Shown one piece after another: positions 41,999 to 51,445 of a DNA stretch of 64,000 bases. Within the stretch, counting starts at the first letter, position 1. Each line of letters starts with the position of its first letter. Position numbers and translations under genes: made by a program. The DNA comes from CAYJMQ01 sp964371555. Its GTDB lineage: Bacteria > Bdellovibrionota > JACOXK01 > 2-02-FULL-40-11. The notes under the pieces are model-generated. The model was not told the DNA's origin and did not search any database. It saw nothing but the letters and a program-made list of their open reading frames with translations. Where the stretch lies: NCBI GenBank assembly GCA_964371555.1, contig CAYJMQ010000002.1:1-64000 (forward strand), read 5' to 3'.

Positions 41999-43032
41999 GG
42001 TTTTATCCAGAAATAATCTGAATCCAGTTTCTTATCCCGGATGAGGGATTGAATTTTTTTTGTCCGAAAATATCGATCCGATTTAAAAGTGTTCATTGTG
42101 AGATCATATTTTTGATAGGCATCAATCAACTCCCTAATCCCCTGTTTCAGATTCCATTGTGGCTCAAATTCGCTGAACGATTGACGAATTTTTGTGAAAT
42201 CAACCCGGTATGTCCGCTCATCCTTCTCATTTTCATTGAGAATTTTTAAGCGGGTTCCAGGCAGCTCTCTCTGGATTTGAACAGCAATGTCTTTAATTTG
42301 ATAATTTTCATTGTTGAATCCCACATTAAATGTCTGATTGTCAATTTTTTCGATGGGCGCCTTTAGCACCGTTAAAAACGCCCTGCAAAAATCTGCAATA
42401 TGAATCAGCGGTCTCCAGGGGGTGCCATCGCTTTTGACGACAATTTCTCCGGTCAAAAGCGCCATTGCGACAAGTTGGTTCACAACCAGATCGAGCCGAA
42501 GTCTTGGGGAAACGCCATAGACGGTGGCGTTTCGAAGGAGCGTCGGATGAAAATCGCAAGTGGCAAGCTGGCTTAAAGCGCCTTCCGCGGCGACCTTGCT
42601 CTTTGCGTAAGCGGTCTGGGGATTGAGGGCGTCGTTTTCTGTCAAAAAATCGCCGCGCGATGCAATTCCATATAAACTGCAGGAGGAGGCAAAAATGAAT
42701 CTTTTAATTTTTAGTTCCCTGCAATAAGAGGCAAGTCTCAGCGTTGCTTTATAATTGATCTCATTTGTCAATGCCTCATTCATTTCTCCAAGCGGATCAT
42801 TTGACAGGGCTGACAGATGGATAACAGCTTGGACTCCATCAAGATCTTTTGCGTCGATATGACGAATATCTTTCTTGATCTGCCTGTCTGGCTTCGATTG
42901 AGCATCGGTCTTAAAAAAAACGGATTCCTGAAAAAAACCGGTATCGAGTCCAATGACTTCATACGATGCCTTTTTCAGGATTTTTGTCATGACGGTTCCA
43001 ATATATCCGAGATTGCCGGTTAAGAGGATCAT
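41995..43032 (-). CDS. NAD-dependent sugar-nucleotide epimerase/dehydratase
   Basis: A 345-residue extended SDR enzyme: LLTGNLGYIGTV binds the nucleotide, SSCSLYG and TAYAKSKVAAE supply the Ser and YxxxK, and LRNATVYGVSPRLRLDLVV the substrate side. The N-terminal glycine pattern is GNLGYIG rather than GGAGFIG. Together with the downstream cupin it could form a keto-sugar epimerisation/reduction pair. It overlaps both neighbours by 4 bases. Confidence 0.85.
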   Translation of the reverse strand: MILLTGNLGYIGTVMTKILKKASYEVIGLDTGFFQESVFFKTDAQSKPDRQIKKDIRHIDAKDLDGVQAVIHLSALSNDPLGEMNEALTNEINYKATLRLASYCRELKIKRFIFASSCSLYGIASRGDFLTENDALNPQTAYAKSKVAAEGALSQLATCDFHPTLLRNATVYGVSPRLRLDLVVNQLVAMALLTGEIVVKSDGTPWRPLIHIADFCRAFLTVLKAPIEKIDNQTFNVGFNNENYQIKDIAVQIQRELPGTRLKILNENEKDERTYRVDFTKIRQSFSEFEPQWNLKQGIRELIDAYQKYDLTMNTFKSDRYFRTKKIQSLIRDKKLDSDYFWIKP

Positions 43033-44114
43033 CCCTTTCTCCCTCCTGCATTTTTAAAAAGTGTTACAAATTTGGGTGCCTGAACTTTGAGTGAATAGAA
43101 TTGCTCAACCGTTTTTCTTCCTGCCTCGGCCATCCGATTTCTCAGATCGGGCGAAGAGAGTAAAAGGGAGAGTTTTTCTATCCATTCTTCCTTACGCTTT
43201 ACGAGAAAACCGTTGTGGCCGTTCCGGATGATTTCCCTGTTTCTACCGATATCGGAAGCGACGCAAACGGCATGCGCGGACATATACTGAACCGGCTTAA
43301 ATCCGGTTTTTCCTTTCACCCATTCGTTGTCAGGAAGGGGATAGACGCCGATATCGAGACTTTGAAATTCCCCGATTTCATCTTCCAGTCTCCATTCAGG
43401 TTGATCGAGATCGACGTTCAAGAGCGCTATTTTCTTTGGCGCGCCGACAATTTTTAAAACAAAATCGTGGTTTTTAGAAAGCGTCGGAAAGAGATCCAAA
43501 ATTTCTTCAAGATATGGAAATGTCGTGTGGCTCCCAATCCATCCAATAACCGGCTTTTGACGCGGCCTGCTCTCTCTTTTTTGATAGAGAGAGGTATCAA
43601 CAGAGGTGGGAATAATCGTTATATTTTGGGGATCCTGAAATCCTGAGGCGTAATTTTTTAAATAGTCATTACAGACAATGGTGTGAGAACTCATCGACGC
43701 AAGCCTCGCGATTTTCCTGTCGGATTTAAAGATTTTTCGAATGAAAGAAACCGATCCCTCTTTCTTCATAAAAATCGCGTCATCGAGGTCGTAAATCAGC
43801 GGCTTCTTTAGAAATCTTGCGAGACGCTCAAGGAGAAGAATGGGGAAAGGGGAAGATTCAAGATGAACGCAAATGATGTCGTACCTTGGAAGATTGATGA
43901 GATCGAGGAGCCTTCTTGCAATCGCCCCCCCAAGGTAGAATATCTTCTTTGCCAAATACCCTTTTTTGTAAACGATCTTATAGAATCGCGAAGAAATAAA
44001 TGAGCTGACTTTATAATCTATATTCTCTTTTTTGAGATAGGGTAGAAATTGATGAATCCGGTATCTGTAGCTTGCGCCTTCAATTGGATATGGAACGAGA
44101 AAAAGAACCCGCAT
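43029..44114 (-). CDS. GT4-family glycosyltransferase
   Basis: A 361-residue GT-B enzyme: LFLVPYPIEGASYRYRIHQF (acceptor half), IGWIGSHTTFPYLEEILDL, DIGVYPLPDNEWVKGKTGFK, and VASDIGRNREIIRNGHNGFL, a typical GT4 donor-binding segment with the conserved E-x7-E-like region. It is the second gene of the four-gene operon that ends in the cupin gene. Sugar and acceptor unknown. Confidence 0.85.
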   Translation of the reverse strand: MRVLFLVPYPIEGASYRYRIHQFLPYLKKENIDYKVSSFISSRFYKIVYKKGYLAKKIFYLGGAIARRLLDLINLPRYDIICVHLESSPFPILLLERLARFLKKPLIYDLDDAIFMKKEGSVSFIRKIFKSDRKIARLASMSSHTIVCNDYLKNYASGFQDPQNITIIPTSVDTSLYQKRESRPRQKPVIGWIGSHTTFPYLEEILDLFPTLSKNHDFVLKIVGAPKKIALLNVDLDQPEWRLEDEIGEFQSLDIGVYPLPDNEWVKGKTGFKPVQYMSAHAVCVASDIGRNREIIRNGHNGFLVKRKEEWIEKLSLLLSSPDLRNRMAEAGRKTVEQFYSLKVQAPKFVTLFKNAGGRKG

Positions 44115-44121
44115 AACAAAA

Positions 44122-45228
44122 CTATTTGTTCATGGTTAATGAATTACGGTCATCTGTCAAGTATCTGAATGTTCTTACGCAGGCCTCGAGATGATGAACC
44201 GAGTTGGAATAAAATCGATTTTTGAAGCACTTCAGGCGATAGAGCGGTTCCCTAAGATTGCACCATTGATGTTTGTAAAATCGCTGATAGCCATACCAGT
44301 TATAGTAGCTATCGCCATGTTCATCGATCTCCCGAATGATCTCTTCAATTAATAAATATCCGGGTCTCAGATGTTTAAAGCGATAATTAAAGGCGGTCAG
44401 CGCCCAGTGAAATCCCTTTCCAAAGCGATAGGCAAAACTTACGGCCAATATTTCATTCCCGGCTTTCAAAATATGGGCATCCAATCTCTGATTTTTTTCC
44501 ATGATTTTCAAAAAATCTTTAAAAAAACTTACATATCTTGAATCGAGAAAAGCGCTTTTCTTCCCCCTGTTGTGAAAAGATTCTTGTGATAGGCGGACAT
44601 ATACTTCGAAATATTTCTCTATCTCTTTTTCACCGGAGATTCGGATCAGAATAGGGGCCCCTAATTCCCTTGTCGCGCGTCTTCTTCGTGATCGTAAATC
44701 GCGTTTCAGTTTTCCTGGAATTGTGCTCAAATACGCCTCTCTCCCCTGTTCCAAACCGATCGCCCAGTTGTCATGGTCGTGAATTGCCCGAACTACCATC
44801 TGGTTATCATCAAACGTTTTTAAATTGTAAGACATTAAGGGATGAGAGTGGCGAACATCTTTTAAATAGAGCAGATCGACATCGCCTCGAAGTCCAATCG
44901 TTTTAAAGAATAGAGATGGCGAAACCGATTTGGAAAGGCACGGTTCCGTGTAGTTTGCGGCCCCATCTCCAATGTAAGCCAGTGTGCGAAGAAACCCATA
45001 TCGAAAAGAGCGTTTCCCCATGTAGAGAGGGATCCCCCCCTGAATCCGGTTGTCTTCAGAAAAAATGAGAAACCGAAATGACAGGCCTGTCTGGTAATAT
45101 TTCCAGCACGTCAAAATAAAATCCGACAACAAAAATGGATTATAGACATTCTCTTGAATTAAAAATTTATCCCACGACGATGCAATCTCTTCAAATTGTC
45201 TGGGATTCTCTAACCAGATAGATTCCAT
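44122..45228 (-). CDS. CelD/BcsL-type GNAT acyltransferase, copy 1
   Basis: A 368-residue protein of the Acetyltransf_6 group (FemAB-like GNAT fold): IWLENPRQFEEIASSWD at the N-terminus, a basic KLKRDLRSRRRRATRE stretch, LAVSFAYRFG and HLRPGYLLIEEIIREI. Members occur in exopolysaccharide loci and are thought to acylate sugars or transfer aminoacyl groups. The paralogue at 47891 shares the same segments. First gene of the minus operon. Confidence 0.78.
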   Translation of the reverse strand: MESIWLENPRQFEEIASSWDKFLIQENVYNPFLLSDFILTCWKYYQTGLSFRFLIFSEDNRIQGGIPLYMGKRSFRYGFLRTLAYIGDGAANYTEPCLSKSVSPSLFFKTIGLRGDVDLLYLKDVRHSHPLMSYNLKTFDDNQMVVRAIHDHDNWAIGLEQGREAYLSTIPGKLKRDLRSRRRRATRELGAPILIRISGEKEIEKYFEVYVRLSQESFHNRGKKSAFLDSRYVSFFKDFLKIMEKNQRLDAHILKAGNEILAVSFAYRFGKGFHWALTAFNYRFKHLRPGYLLIEEIIREIDEHGDSYYNWYGYQRFYKHQWCNLREPLYRLKCFKNRFYSNSVHHLEACVRTFRYLTDDRNSLTMNK

Positions 45229-45364
45229 TCTTTTTTCTCAGCTTTCTAATAAGCAGCGCCATAATCACAATAATAATGAATGTGCGCAAATGCTTTTTAC
45301 CGCTCATCTGCCCCTTCTTAATGCTTTCCCTTTGGCACAATTTTCGATATACCGATTAAGAAAA

Positions 45365-46252
45365 ATGTCTTTGGTCAAAAAGAGAATGCTTGTGACTGGA
45401 AGTGCGGGGATGGTCGGCGCCTATGCTTCCGCTCTCTTCGCTGACTATGAGCTTTATTTAACGGATCTCTACTTTGAAGATTGGGAAACTTCCAAACTGG
45501 ATGTGACAAACAAAGAAGAGACGCTCTCCACCGTTAAAAAAATAGATCCCGACGTTGTGCTTCATCTTGCCGCGGCAACAGATGTCGACCGGTGCGAAAG
45601 GGATCCTTTTTATGCCTACCTCTCAAATGTGGTTGGAACCCAGCATGTTGCCGAAGCATGCAGGGAAAACGATTCTATGATGGTCTATATCAGCACCGGG
45701 GCGGTGTTTGACGGCGCCCGCAGGGAGCCCTATACGGAAAATGATCTTGCCAATCCGTCAACCGTTTATGGTCTTTCGAAATGGCTTGGAGAAAAAATGA
45801 CCTCATTCATTCTACGGAAATATTTGATTATCCGGGCCGGCTGGATGTTTGGCGGCGGGGTGAAAGACAAGAAGTTTGTTGGAAAAGTCGCGCAGATGAT
45901 ATTAAAGGGAGAGAAGAGATTGAAGGTGGTCGATGATAAATTTGGGAGTCCGACCTATGCGAAAGATTTGTTAAAAACGGTCAAATCACTATTGGATCAA
46001 GAGAGTTTTGGGATCTTTCACGCGGTGAATGGAGGGGGATGTTCGAGATACGATATTGCAAATGAAATCAGGGCTATTTTGGAAGCGAATGATGTGACGA
46101 TTGAGCCGGTTAAATCGGACGCATTTAAACTCGATGCCCCCAGAGGGTTCTCTGAACAGCTATTGAATTGCAGACTGGCAGATGTGGCGGGTGTTTCGAT
46201 GAGGGGATGGCAGGAGGCGCTAAAAGAGTATCTCAGTCTGGAATGGATGTGA
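45365..46252 (+). CDS. SDR sugar reductase (RmlD-like)
   Basis: A 295-residue enzyme; ATG 45365 is chosen because the open frame's earlier part (from 45290) is not conserved-looking and the Rossmann motif MLVTGSAGMVG follows here. VVLHLAAATDVDRCERDP, ISTGAVFDG, YGLSKWLGE (YxxxK) and RAGWMFGG are typical of dTDP-4-dehydrorhamnose reductases. It probably reduces a 4-keto NDP sugar. It is divergent from the GNAT gene across 136 bases and overlaps the next gene by 10 bases. Confidence 0.88.
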   Translation: MSLVKKRMLVTGSAGMVGAYASALFADYELYLTDLYFEDWETSKLDVTNKEETLSTVKKIDPDVVLHLAAATDVDRCERDPFYAYLSNVVGTQHVAEACRENDSMMVYISTGAVFDGARREPYTENDLANPSTVYGLSKWLGEKMTSFILRKYLIIRAGWMFGGGVKDKKFVGKVAQMILKGEKRLKVVDDKFGSPTYAKDLLKTVKSLLDQESFGIFHAVNGGGCSRYDIANEIRAILEANDVTIEPVKSDAFKLDAPRGFSEQLLNCRLADVAGVSMRGWQEALKEYLSLEWM

Positions 46253-46953
46253 AGTATAAAGGGTTTAAAATCTTTTTGGTTATTTTTGTTTCTCTGCTGT
46301 TTCTTTTGATCCTCAATTTCAAGGTAACCACGAAACAGGGGATCAATACCGTTGTCACAAAGAGGAAAACCCCGCTTTATTTGAAAGGGATATCATTTCT
46401 TGCCCGTCATTATGAGACCCAATATCTCGCAGAATCGATCACTGCATCTCAAAATTCTGATCAAAGAAAAATCGAAGCCATTTTTGAATGGACTCTGAAA
46501 AATGTCAGGCATCAGCCGGGCAATTTACCGGTGATAGATGATCATCCGTGGCATATCATTGTCCGGGGATATGGGGCGTCTGATCAGATCAACGATGTTT
46601 TTTCTTTGTTGTGCGTCTACAATGGCTTTAAATCGTATTATCAATTACTCAAAGACCGTGAGCAACGAAGACATCCGATCTCTTTTGTGTTTGTGGAAGG
46701 ACGGTGGGTGCTCTTTGATGTTTGCCATGAAACGTATTTTCTCAATGAGCAGTCGCGCTGGGCATCGCTATCGGAATTGCGTGTTGGCCGGTTTCGGGTC
46801 GTTTCCGGGCATCCCAGCGATATAGATAAATCGGAATATTCCTATATGTTCCGGTTTGTGGAATTCGATGCGTCGGGATTAAAACGAAATTATATGCAGA
46901 TGCCGGTGGAAAGAATCTGGATCGGCATGAAATTGTTGTTTACTAAAAGTTGA
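46243..46953 (+). CDS. membrane-anchored transglutaminase-like protein, probably inactive
   Basis: A 236-residue protein from ATG 46243 with one N-terminal membrane helix (~7-24). The region KIEAIFEWTLKNVRHQPGN, then VRGYGASDQINDVFSLLCVYNGF, and WVLFDVCHETYFL matches the transglutaminase-like layout (G-x-G-x-C-xx ... W-x-x-F-D), but the catalytic Cys position reads Ser (GYGAS). The His is not clear either. I therefore call it a non-catalytic relative. It lies between the reductase and a GT2 gene, in the same operon. Confidence 0.6.
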   Translation: MDVKYKGFKIFLVIFVSLLFLLILNFKVTTKQGINTVVTKRKTPLYLKGISFLARHYETQYLAESITASQNSDQRKIEAIFEWTLKNVRHQPGNLPVIDDHPWHIIVRGYGASDQINDVFSLLCVYNGFKSYYQLLKDREQRRHPISFVFVEGRWVLFDVCHETYFLNEQSRWASLSELRVGRFRVVSGHPSDIDKSEYSYMFRFVEFDASGLKRNYMQMPVERIWIGMKLLFTKS

Positions 46954-46961
46954 TTTTCATC

Positions 46962-47891
46962 ATGGGCGACAAAACATTTACAGTGATTCTTGCCACCTTT
47001 AACCGGCGGGATCTTTTGCCAAGAGCGATTCAGAGTGTTTTACATCAGTCTTATGAAGATTTTGAGCTTTTGGTGATTGACAACGGATCAACGGATGACA
47101 CACGGTCTATTGTGGAACGGATAAAAGATGAAAGATTGAGCTACCTTCTAAACTCCCCGCCGACCCGATCGTGCGACGCGCCCAGAAATTTGGGGATCGC
47201 GGCGGCAAATGGCAATTATATCTGCTTTCTCGATGATGACGATATCTGGTATCCCCAAAAATTGGAAAAAGTGAAGCGGGTGTTTGATCAATATCCCGAT
47301 GTTGGCGTCGTTTGCCATTACGAAAATCAGCGTAACAACGGCAGGATAGATCGTGTTTTGAAACATGGGCCGTTTCGCCCCCATTTTTATGAATACCTGC
47401 TTTATGAAAGGAATTGTCTCTCCCCATCTGCGATGGTGATCAGGAAAGAAATTCTTGTGAGGCTTGGCGGCTTTGACTTGCGGCCAGAGATTGAACTCGC
47501 TTCTGATTATGAATGCTGGCTTCGGATGGCAGAAAAGGGAATAAAAATTCATTTTATCCCAGAGCCTTTGGGTGAGTTTTCACTGACCGGCTACAATGGG
47601 TATAGCGTAAATGCCGATTTTCACCTTCGGGTCGCTTATTTTGTGAGAGAACAGATATTGCGGCATGAAAAAAAGCCCTATTTCCGAATCTCAAAAAGGG
47701 GAGCGAAGAGATTGGCCGGGCTCTATCTGACCGCAGCTTTGGACCTCTTTAAGGCAAGGTGTTACCGGGCTTCCCTCAAGACGATTCTTCGCATTGTCGG
47801 TTTAATTTCTTTTAGACCCCAGCTTACGATCGAATTCTTTTTAAAACTGGGGAAACTGGGCCAAAAAGTTGTCCAGAGGGTTTCCATATAA
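46962..47891 (+). CDS. GT2 family glycosyltransferase
   Basis: A 309-residue GT-A enzyme; ATG 46962 is used because the TTG at 46950 lies before the previous stop. FTVILATFNRRDLLPRAIQ, VIDNGSTDDT, RNLGIAAANGNYICFLDDDD (metal-binding DDD) and ELASDYECWLRMA are present. It adds a sugar to a lipid-linked or protein acceptor. The stop overlaps the next gene's ATG by one base (TAATG). Confidence 0.87.
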   Translation: MGDKTFTVILATFNRRDLLPRAIQSVLHQSYEDFELLVIDNGSTDDTRSIVERIKDERLSYLLNSPPTRSCDAPRNLGIAAANGNYICFLDDDDIWYPQKLEKVKRVFDQYPDVGVVCHYENQRNNGRIDRVLKHGPFRPHFYEYLLYERNCLSPSAMVIRKEILVRLGGFDLRPEIELASDYECWLRMAEKGIKIHFIPEPLGEFSLTGYNGYSVNADFHLRVAYFVREQILRHEKKPYFRISKRGAKRLAGLYLTAALDLFKARCYRASLKTILRIVGLISFRPQLTIEFFLKLGKLGQKVVQRVSI

Positions 47892-49024
47892 TGATCAGCT
47901 ACCGATGGATAGATCGGATTGAAGATTTTCATGAAATAGCGAATGAGTGGGACAGCCTTCTTCTTTCTAAAAGGGCTAAAAGGGCTAAAGTGGCCGAAGA
48001 GGATAATTTTTTCCTCCTTTCCGATTTTATATTAACCTGGTGGAAATACTATCAGAGTGGGCGACGGCTCAGCATATTGGCCTTTTATGAAAAACAAAAA
48101 TTAATCGGTGGAATTCCCCTGTGCATTAAAAGAGAGGGGATAAAGTGCGGGGGGCTTCGATTTATGACCCATCTTGGAGAGGTTGCGGCCAATTATACAG
48201 AGCCCTTTTTTTGCGCCCCAAAAGACATTTTTTTTTCTGTCTTTGAAAAGGCGCTTCAGGCGAGAGGGGATTGGGATATTCTTTTTTTGACCGATCTCAG
48301 GCATCGGCATTTTTGTGTTTCCGGTTTTCAGACAAGAGCCTATCCCTTTATTTTTCCATACCATGAGGCTGAACAGGGAATGAATTGGTCGATCGATATC
48401 TCTTGCGGTTTCGAAAAATATCTTCAGTCGCTCAGCGGGAGATTTAAGAAAGATCTGCGATTAAGACGGAGACGCCTTTTGGAACAGCGGGGGGAGATTC
48501 GGCTGGTCGAGATATCTGGAAGGGGAGATATTGAAAAACATTTTGATATGTATGCCGATTTTTCAAAGACGAGTTTTGATGGCCGCGGGGGGGAGAGCAA
48601 TTTTACAGATCCGTTATACCGCGCCTTTTTCAGGGAATTTCTGGTTTTAATGGATGAAAAAAAGAGACTGAGCTGCCATGCCCTTTTGGCAGGGGATCAG
48701 GTTTTGGCGATAGCCTTTGGCTATCGGTTACGGAACGAATTGAACCTCGTGCTCACAAGCTTTAATCTGCATCTTAAAGAATACCGACCCGGTTATCTCC
48801 TCATTGAAGAGATGATTAAAAAAGTCGATGCCACTCAGGAGACCTCTTTCAATATGTTTGGCGGCGAACGGTTTTATAAGCGGCAATGGGGTAATCGCGT
48901 TGAACCGCTTTATCAGATAAAAATTTATAGAAACCGCGGGATTCAGTATATAGATGAAGGCCTCCAGTGGGGAAAAAAAGTAAAAAATGCAATATTAAAG
49001 AAGTCTCAAGAGAGATGGGTATAA
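47891..49024 (+). CDS. CelD/BcsL-type GNAT acyltransferase, copy 2
   Basis: A 377-residue paralogue of the gene at 44122, with the same order of motifs: WIDRIEDFHEIANEWDS, FKKDLRLRRRRLLEQRG, FGYRLRNELN and EYRPGYLLIEEMIKKV. Its start sits in the stop of the preceding GT2 gene. The 3' end overlaps the convergent CDP-alcohol phosphatidyltransferase by 19 bases. The two copies lie on either side of a divergent promoter region, suggesting duplication then separation. Confidence 0.78.
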   Translation: MISYRWIDRIEDFHEIANEWDSLLLSKRAKRAKVAEEDNFFLLSDFILTWWKYYQSGRRLSILAFYEKQKLIGGIPLCIKREGIKCGGLRFMTHLGEVAANYTEPFFCAPKDIFFSVFEKALQARGDWDILFLTDLRHRHFCVSGFQTRAYPFIFPYHEAEQGMNWSIDISCGFEKYLQSLSGRFKKDLRLRRRRLLEQRGEIRLVEISGRGDIEKHFDMYADFSKTSFDGRGGESNFTDPLYRAFFREFLVLMDEKKRLSCHALLAGDQVLAIAFGYRLRNELNLVLTSFNLHLKEYRPGYLLIEEMIKKVDATQETSFNMFGGERFYKRQWGNRVEPLYQIKIYRNRGIQYIDEGLQWGKKVKNAILKKSQERWV

Positions 49025-49770
49025 GTATGCCGAAATCTCTGATAATAGGTGTAGCAACTTAAGATTGCGACAATAGAGATTCCAACCGATGCCAGAAATG
49101 TTGTTGAAATCGGAACGAGATAATTTGAGCCAGCTGAAAAAAGTGGGCTGAGTATCGACGTTACCCCGATCCAGACAATCCGTTCCGATCGCTGCATGAT
49201 GCCAATTCTTCCAGCCACATCCATTCCTTCCGAGCGCGCTTTTGAATAGCTCACCATCAAAGAGCCTGTGAAGGCGACAAAAACGACATAAAAAAAGAGG
49301 GTATTTGCGTAAAAATTAAAAAGCCCCAAAAACCAAAGGCACTCGCTCAGCCGATCAAGGTTGGAGTCTAAAAATTCTCCCCGCTGGCTTGTCATTCTCA
49401 ATCTTCGCGCCACCCGTCCATCGAGCATGTCACAAAAGCCGCTGATGACAACAGACCATCCTGCCAGAACAAACCCGCCGAAACTATAGAAAATGCAGGC
49501 GAGCAGCGCAAAAAAGAGACCCGCCCAACTGATGTGGATCGGGGCTACTTTTCTTTTGACGAGAAACTCTTCGATTGGAGATACAAGCTGAACCCCCCAT
49601 TCCCTGCTTGTCCGGTTGAGCATAAAGGAATCGGGGATATTGGCGAGCTCGGAATCGCGCCTGTGTTTTTCTTTCTGAAAGAAGAGAAAATAGAGAAAGT
49701 GTCCGCCAAAACCGATTGTAATAACAGCATAAACCCAGAACAGAATGTTCAAATTCCAGCCTGCAAACAT
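49006..49770 (-). CDS. CDP-alcohol phosphatidyltransferase
   Basis: A 254-residue membrane enzyme. DMLDGRVAR, eight further residues, then GEFLDSNLD exactly fit the family signature D-xx-DG-xx-AR-x8-G-xxx-D-xxx-D (metal and CDP binding). About six hydrophobic helices surround it. It moves a CMP-activated phosphate group onto an alcohol. In this setting it may make a phosphoglycolipid or sugar-phosphate lipid such as di-myo-inositol-phosphate-like compounds; substrate not determined. It stands alone on the minus strand. Confidence 0.88.
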   Translation of the reverse strand: MFAGWNLNILFWVYAVITIGFGGHFLYFLFFQKEKHRRDSELANIPDSFMLNRTSREWGVQLVSPIEEFLVKRKVAPIHISWAGLFFALLACIFYSFGGFVLAGWSVVISGFCDMLDGRVARRLRMTSQRGEFLDSNLDRLSECLWFLGLFNFYANTLFFYVVFVAFTGSLMVSYSKARSEGMDVAGRIGIMQRSERIVWIGVTSILSPLFSAGSNYLVPISTTFLASVGISIVAILSCYTYYQRFRHTYTHLS

Positions 49771-49911
49771 TGAAAAAAGTCTACCGCTTGAGGACGGGAA
49801 AAATCAAGAGGGAAAATTCCTCATTAGAACCCCACGGAAGACTGCCATGATATCGAAATCCACTATGATTTTGCAGTACTCAATAATATCACATTACGCT
49901 ATATTAAAAGC

Positions 49912-50397
49912 ATGAGGGATCTTTTTAAGAAGTTACTTACTCTCTCTTGTTTTTTAATCCTCATTTTTCTCGCCTACTATTTCATAGAACGTCCCGCTTC
50001 AGAGCGCTATTTCCTAACCATTAACGGATCAACTCTGGAAGTAGAAATTGCCGATAATCCTTATTTGCGGCAGCAAGGACTGATGGGGAGACAGCTATTA
50101 TCTGAAAATCGCGGGGTTCTTTTTATTTTCCCGATGGAGGTGATCCAAAAATTCTGGATGAAAAATACAATCATTCCCCTTTCAATCGCTTTCATCCGAA
50201 ACGATGGGAATATTTCACAGATTCTTCAGATGAAACCAGACTTGTGGAACGGCATTCTTCCAGAATATCGCTCGAATGAAAAGGTACGATTCGCGCTGGA
50301 GGTCAATCAGGGATGGTTCGAAACGCGGGGAATTAAGTCCGGTCACAAGATTCATTTTTCACGTGCTATTCAGAAACGACTTTTGGTTTCTGAATAG
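49912..50397 (+). CDS. DUF192 family exported protein
   Basis: A 161-residue protein with an N-terminal hydrophobic anchor (~11-25). VEIADNPYLRQQGLMGRQLL, GVLFIFPMEVIQKFWMKNTIIPLSIAF and FALEVNQGWFETRGIKSGHKI are the DUF192 hallmark motifs. Family function is unknown. It converges with aroB, overlapping it by 32 bases. Confidence 0.85.
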   Translation: MRDLFKKLLTLSCFLILIFLAYYFIERPASERYFLTINGSTLEVEIADNPYLRQQGLMGRQLLSENRGVLFIFPMEVIQKFWMKNTIIPLSIAFIRNDGNISQILQMKPDLWNGILPEYRSNEKVRFALEVNQGWFETRGIKSGHKIHFSRAIQKRLLVSE

Positions 50398-51445
50398 CTC
50401 CCATCGGTATTCTTCTGCATCGCCCGATCCCTTCAATTAAAATCCACTCAAGTTTGGAACCGACCCTTTTTTTATCGTTCTTCATGAATGAAAAGGCCTG
50501 TTTTGGAATGGCTTGCCTGTAAAAATCATATCTCTTGAGGAGATTGTAGATCTTTTGGGCTGTCTTTGGAGAGCAGAGTTTTCTCTGAACTGAGAGATCT
50601 GCTGCAAAGTAGAGCCCCTGAGCGACGGCTTCCCCGTGCGAAAGTTTTTTATAAGCGTTTGATGCCTCGAGCGCGTGCGCCATCGTATGTCCCAGATTTA
50701 ATAATTTTCGATCTCCATGATCTTTTTCGTCTTTTTCAATGAATTCCTTTTTTATTTTCAGACATTCGAGAATCAATGTTTGAAGAGACTCAGGGGATCT
50801 CTGGAAATCGCCGATCTGATACCGATGCAGTAGAGACCAGAGTTTCCCGCCATCGAGTATCGCGTATTTAATGATCTCGGCAAAACCCGATCGCCATTCA
50901 CGCTGAGGGAGTGTTTCCAATAAAGAAGTATCTGTAAAAACCGCTTTTGGCTGGTGAAATGAACCGATCAGATTTTTCCCAATGGGCAAATTGACACCAC
51001 ATTTTCCGCCAATCGAACTGTCTATGGAGGATAATAATGTCGTTGGAATAACTATATGTGGGAGACCGCGCATATAAATGGAAGCGGCAAAGCCAGCTAA
51101 ATCGCCGATCATCCCTCCGCCGACTGCAACAAGGATGGTTTTGCGATCGGCGCCAAATTTAAGGAGTTTTGAGATCAGGGTATTGACACTCTTTAAAGTT
51201 TTATGCCTCTCAGCGTCTGAAACGACGATTTTTGAAATAGTCCATTCTTTTTGAAAGCTATTTTTAATCTTCTCCCAGAAGAGTTTGTGAACATTGGGGG
51301 ATGTGACAAAAATGAGATTCCTTTGAGGGGTGATATCTTTCAAGAGGCGGTCGATATTTGAGAGAACAGAGTGGTGACCAAGAAAGAGGGGGTATCTTTG
51401 GTGAGGGGCGCCCCCCGCAGGCGTGTCAATCAGAAGTTTTTTCAT
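50366..51445 (-). CDS. aroB: 3-dehydroquinate synthase
   Basis: A 359-residue enzyme of the shikimate pathway (DAHP to 3-dehydroquinate, NAD+ and metal dependent). VGGGMIGDLAGFAASIYMRG is the NAD-binding loop; PTTLLSSIDSSIGGKCGVN and GFAEIIKYAI follow; metal ligands are the Glu of the latter and the His of LNLGHTMAHALE and LSHGEAV. It is the last gene of the pil-aro operon, overlapping aroC by 4 bases. The 3' end overlaps the DUF192 gene on the opposite strand. Confidence 0.95.
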   Translation of the reverse strand: MKKLLIDTPAGGAPHQRYPLFLGHHSVLSNIDRLLKDITPQRNLIFVTSPNVHKLFWEKIKNSFQKEWTISKIVVSDAERHKTLKSVNTLISKLLKFGADRKTILVAVGGGMIGDLAGFAASIYMRGLPHIVIPTTLLSSIDSSIGGKCGVNLPIGKNLIGSFHQPKAVFTDTSLLETLPQREWRSGFAEIIKYAILDGGKLWSLLHRYQIGDFQRSPESLQTLILECLKIKKEFIEKDEKDHGDRKLLNLGHTMAHALEASNAYKKLSHGEAVAQGLYFAADLSVQRKLCSPKTAQKIYNLLKRYDFYRQAIPKQAFSFMKNDKKRVGSKLEWILIEGIGRCRRIPMGAIQKPKVVSE

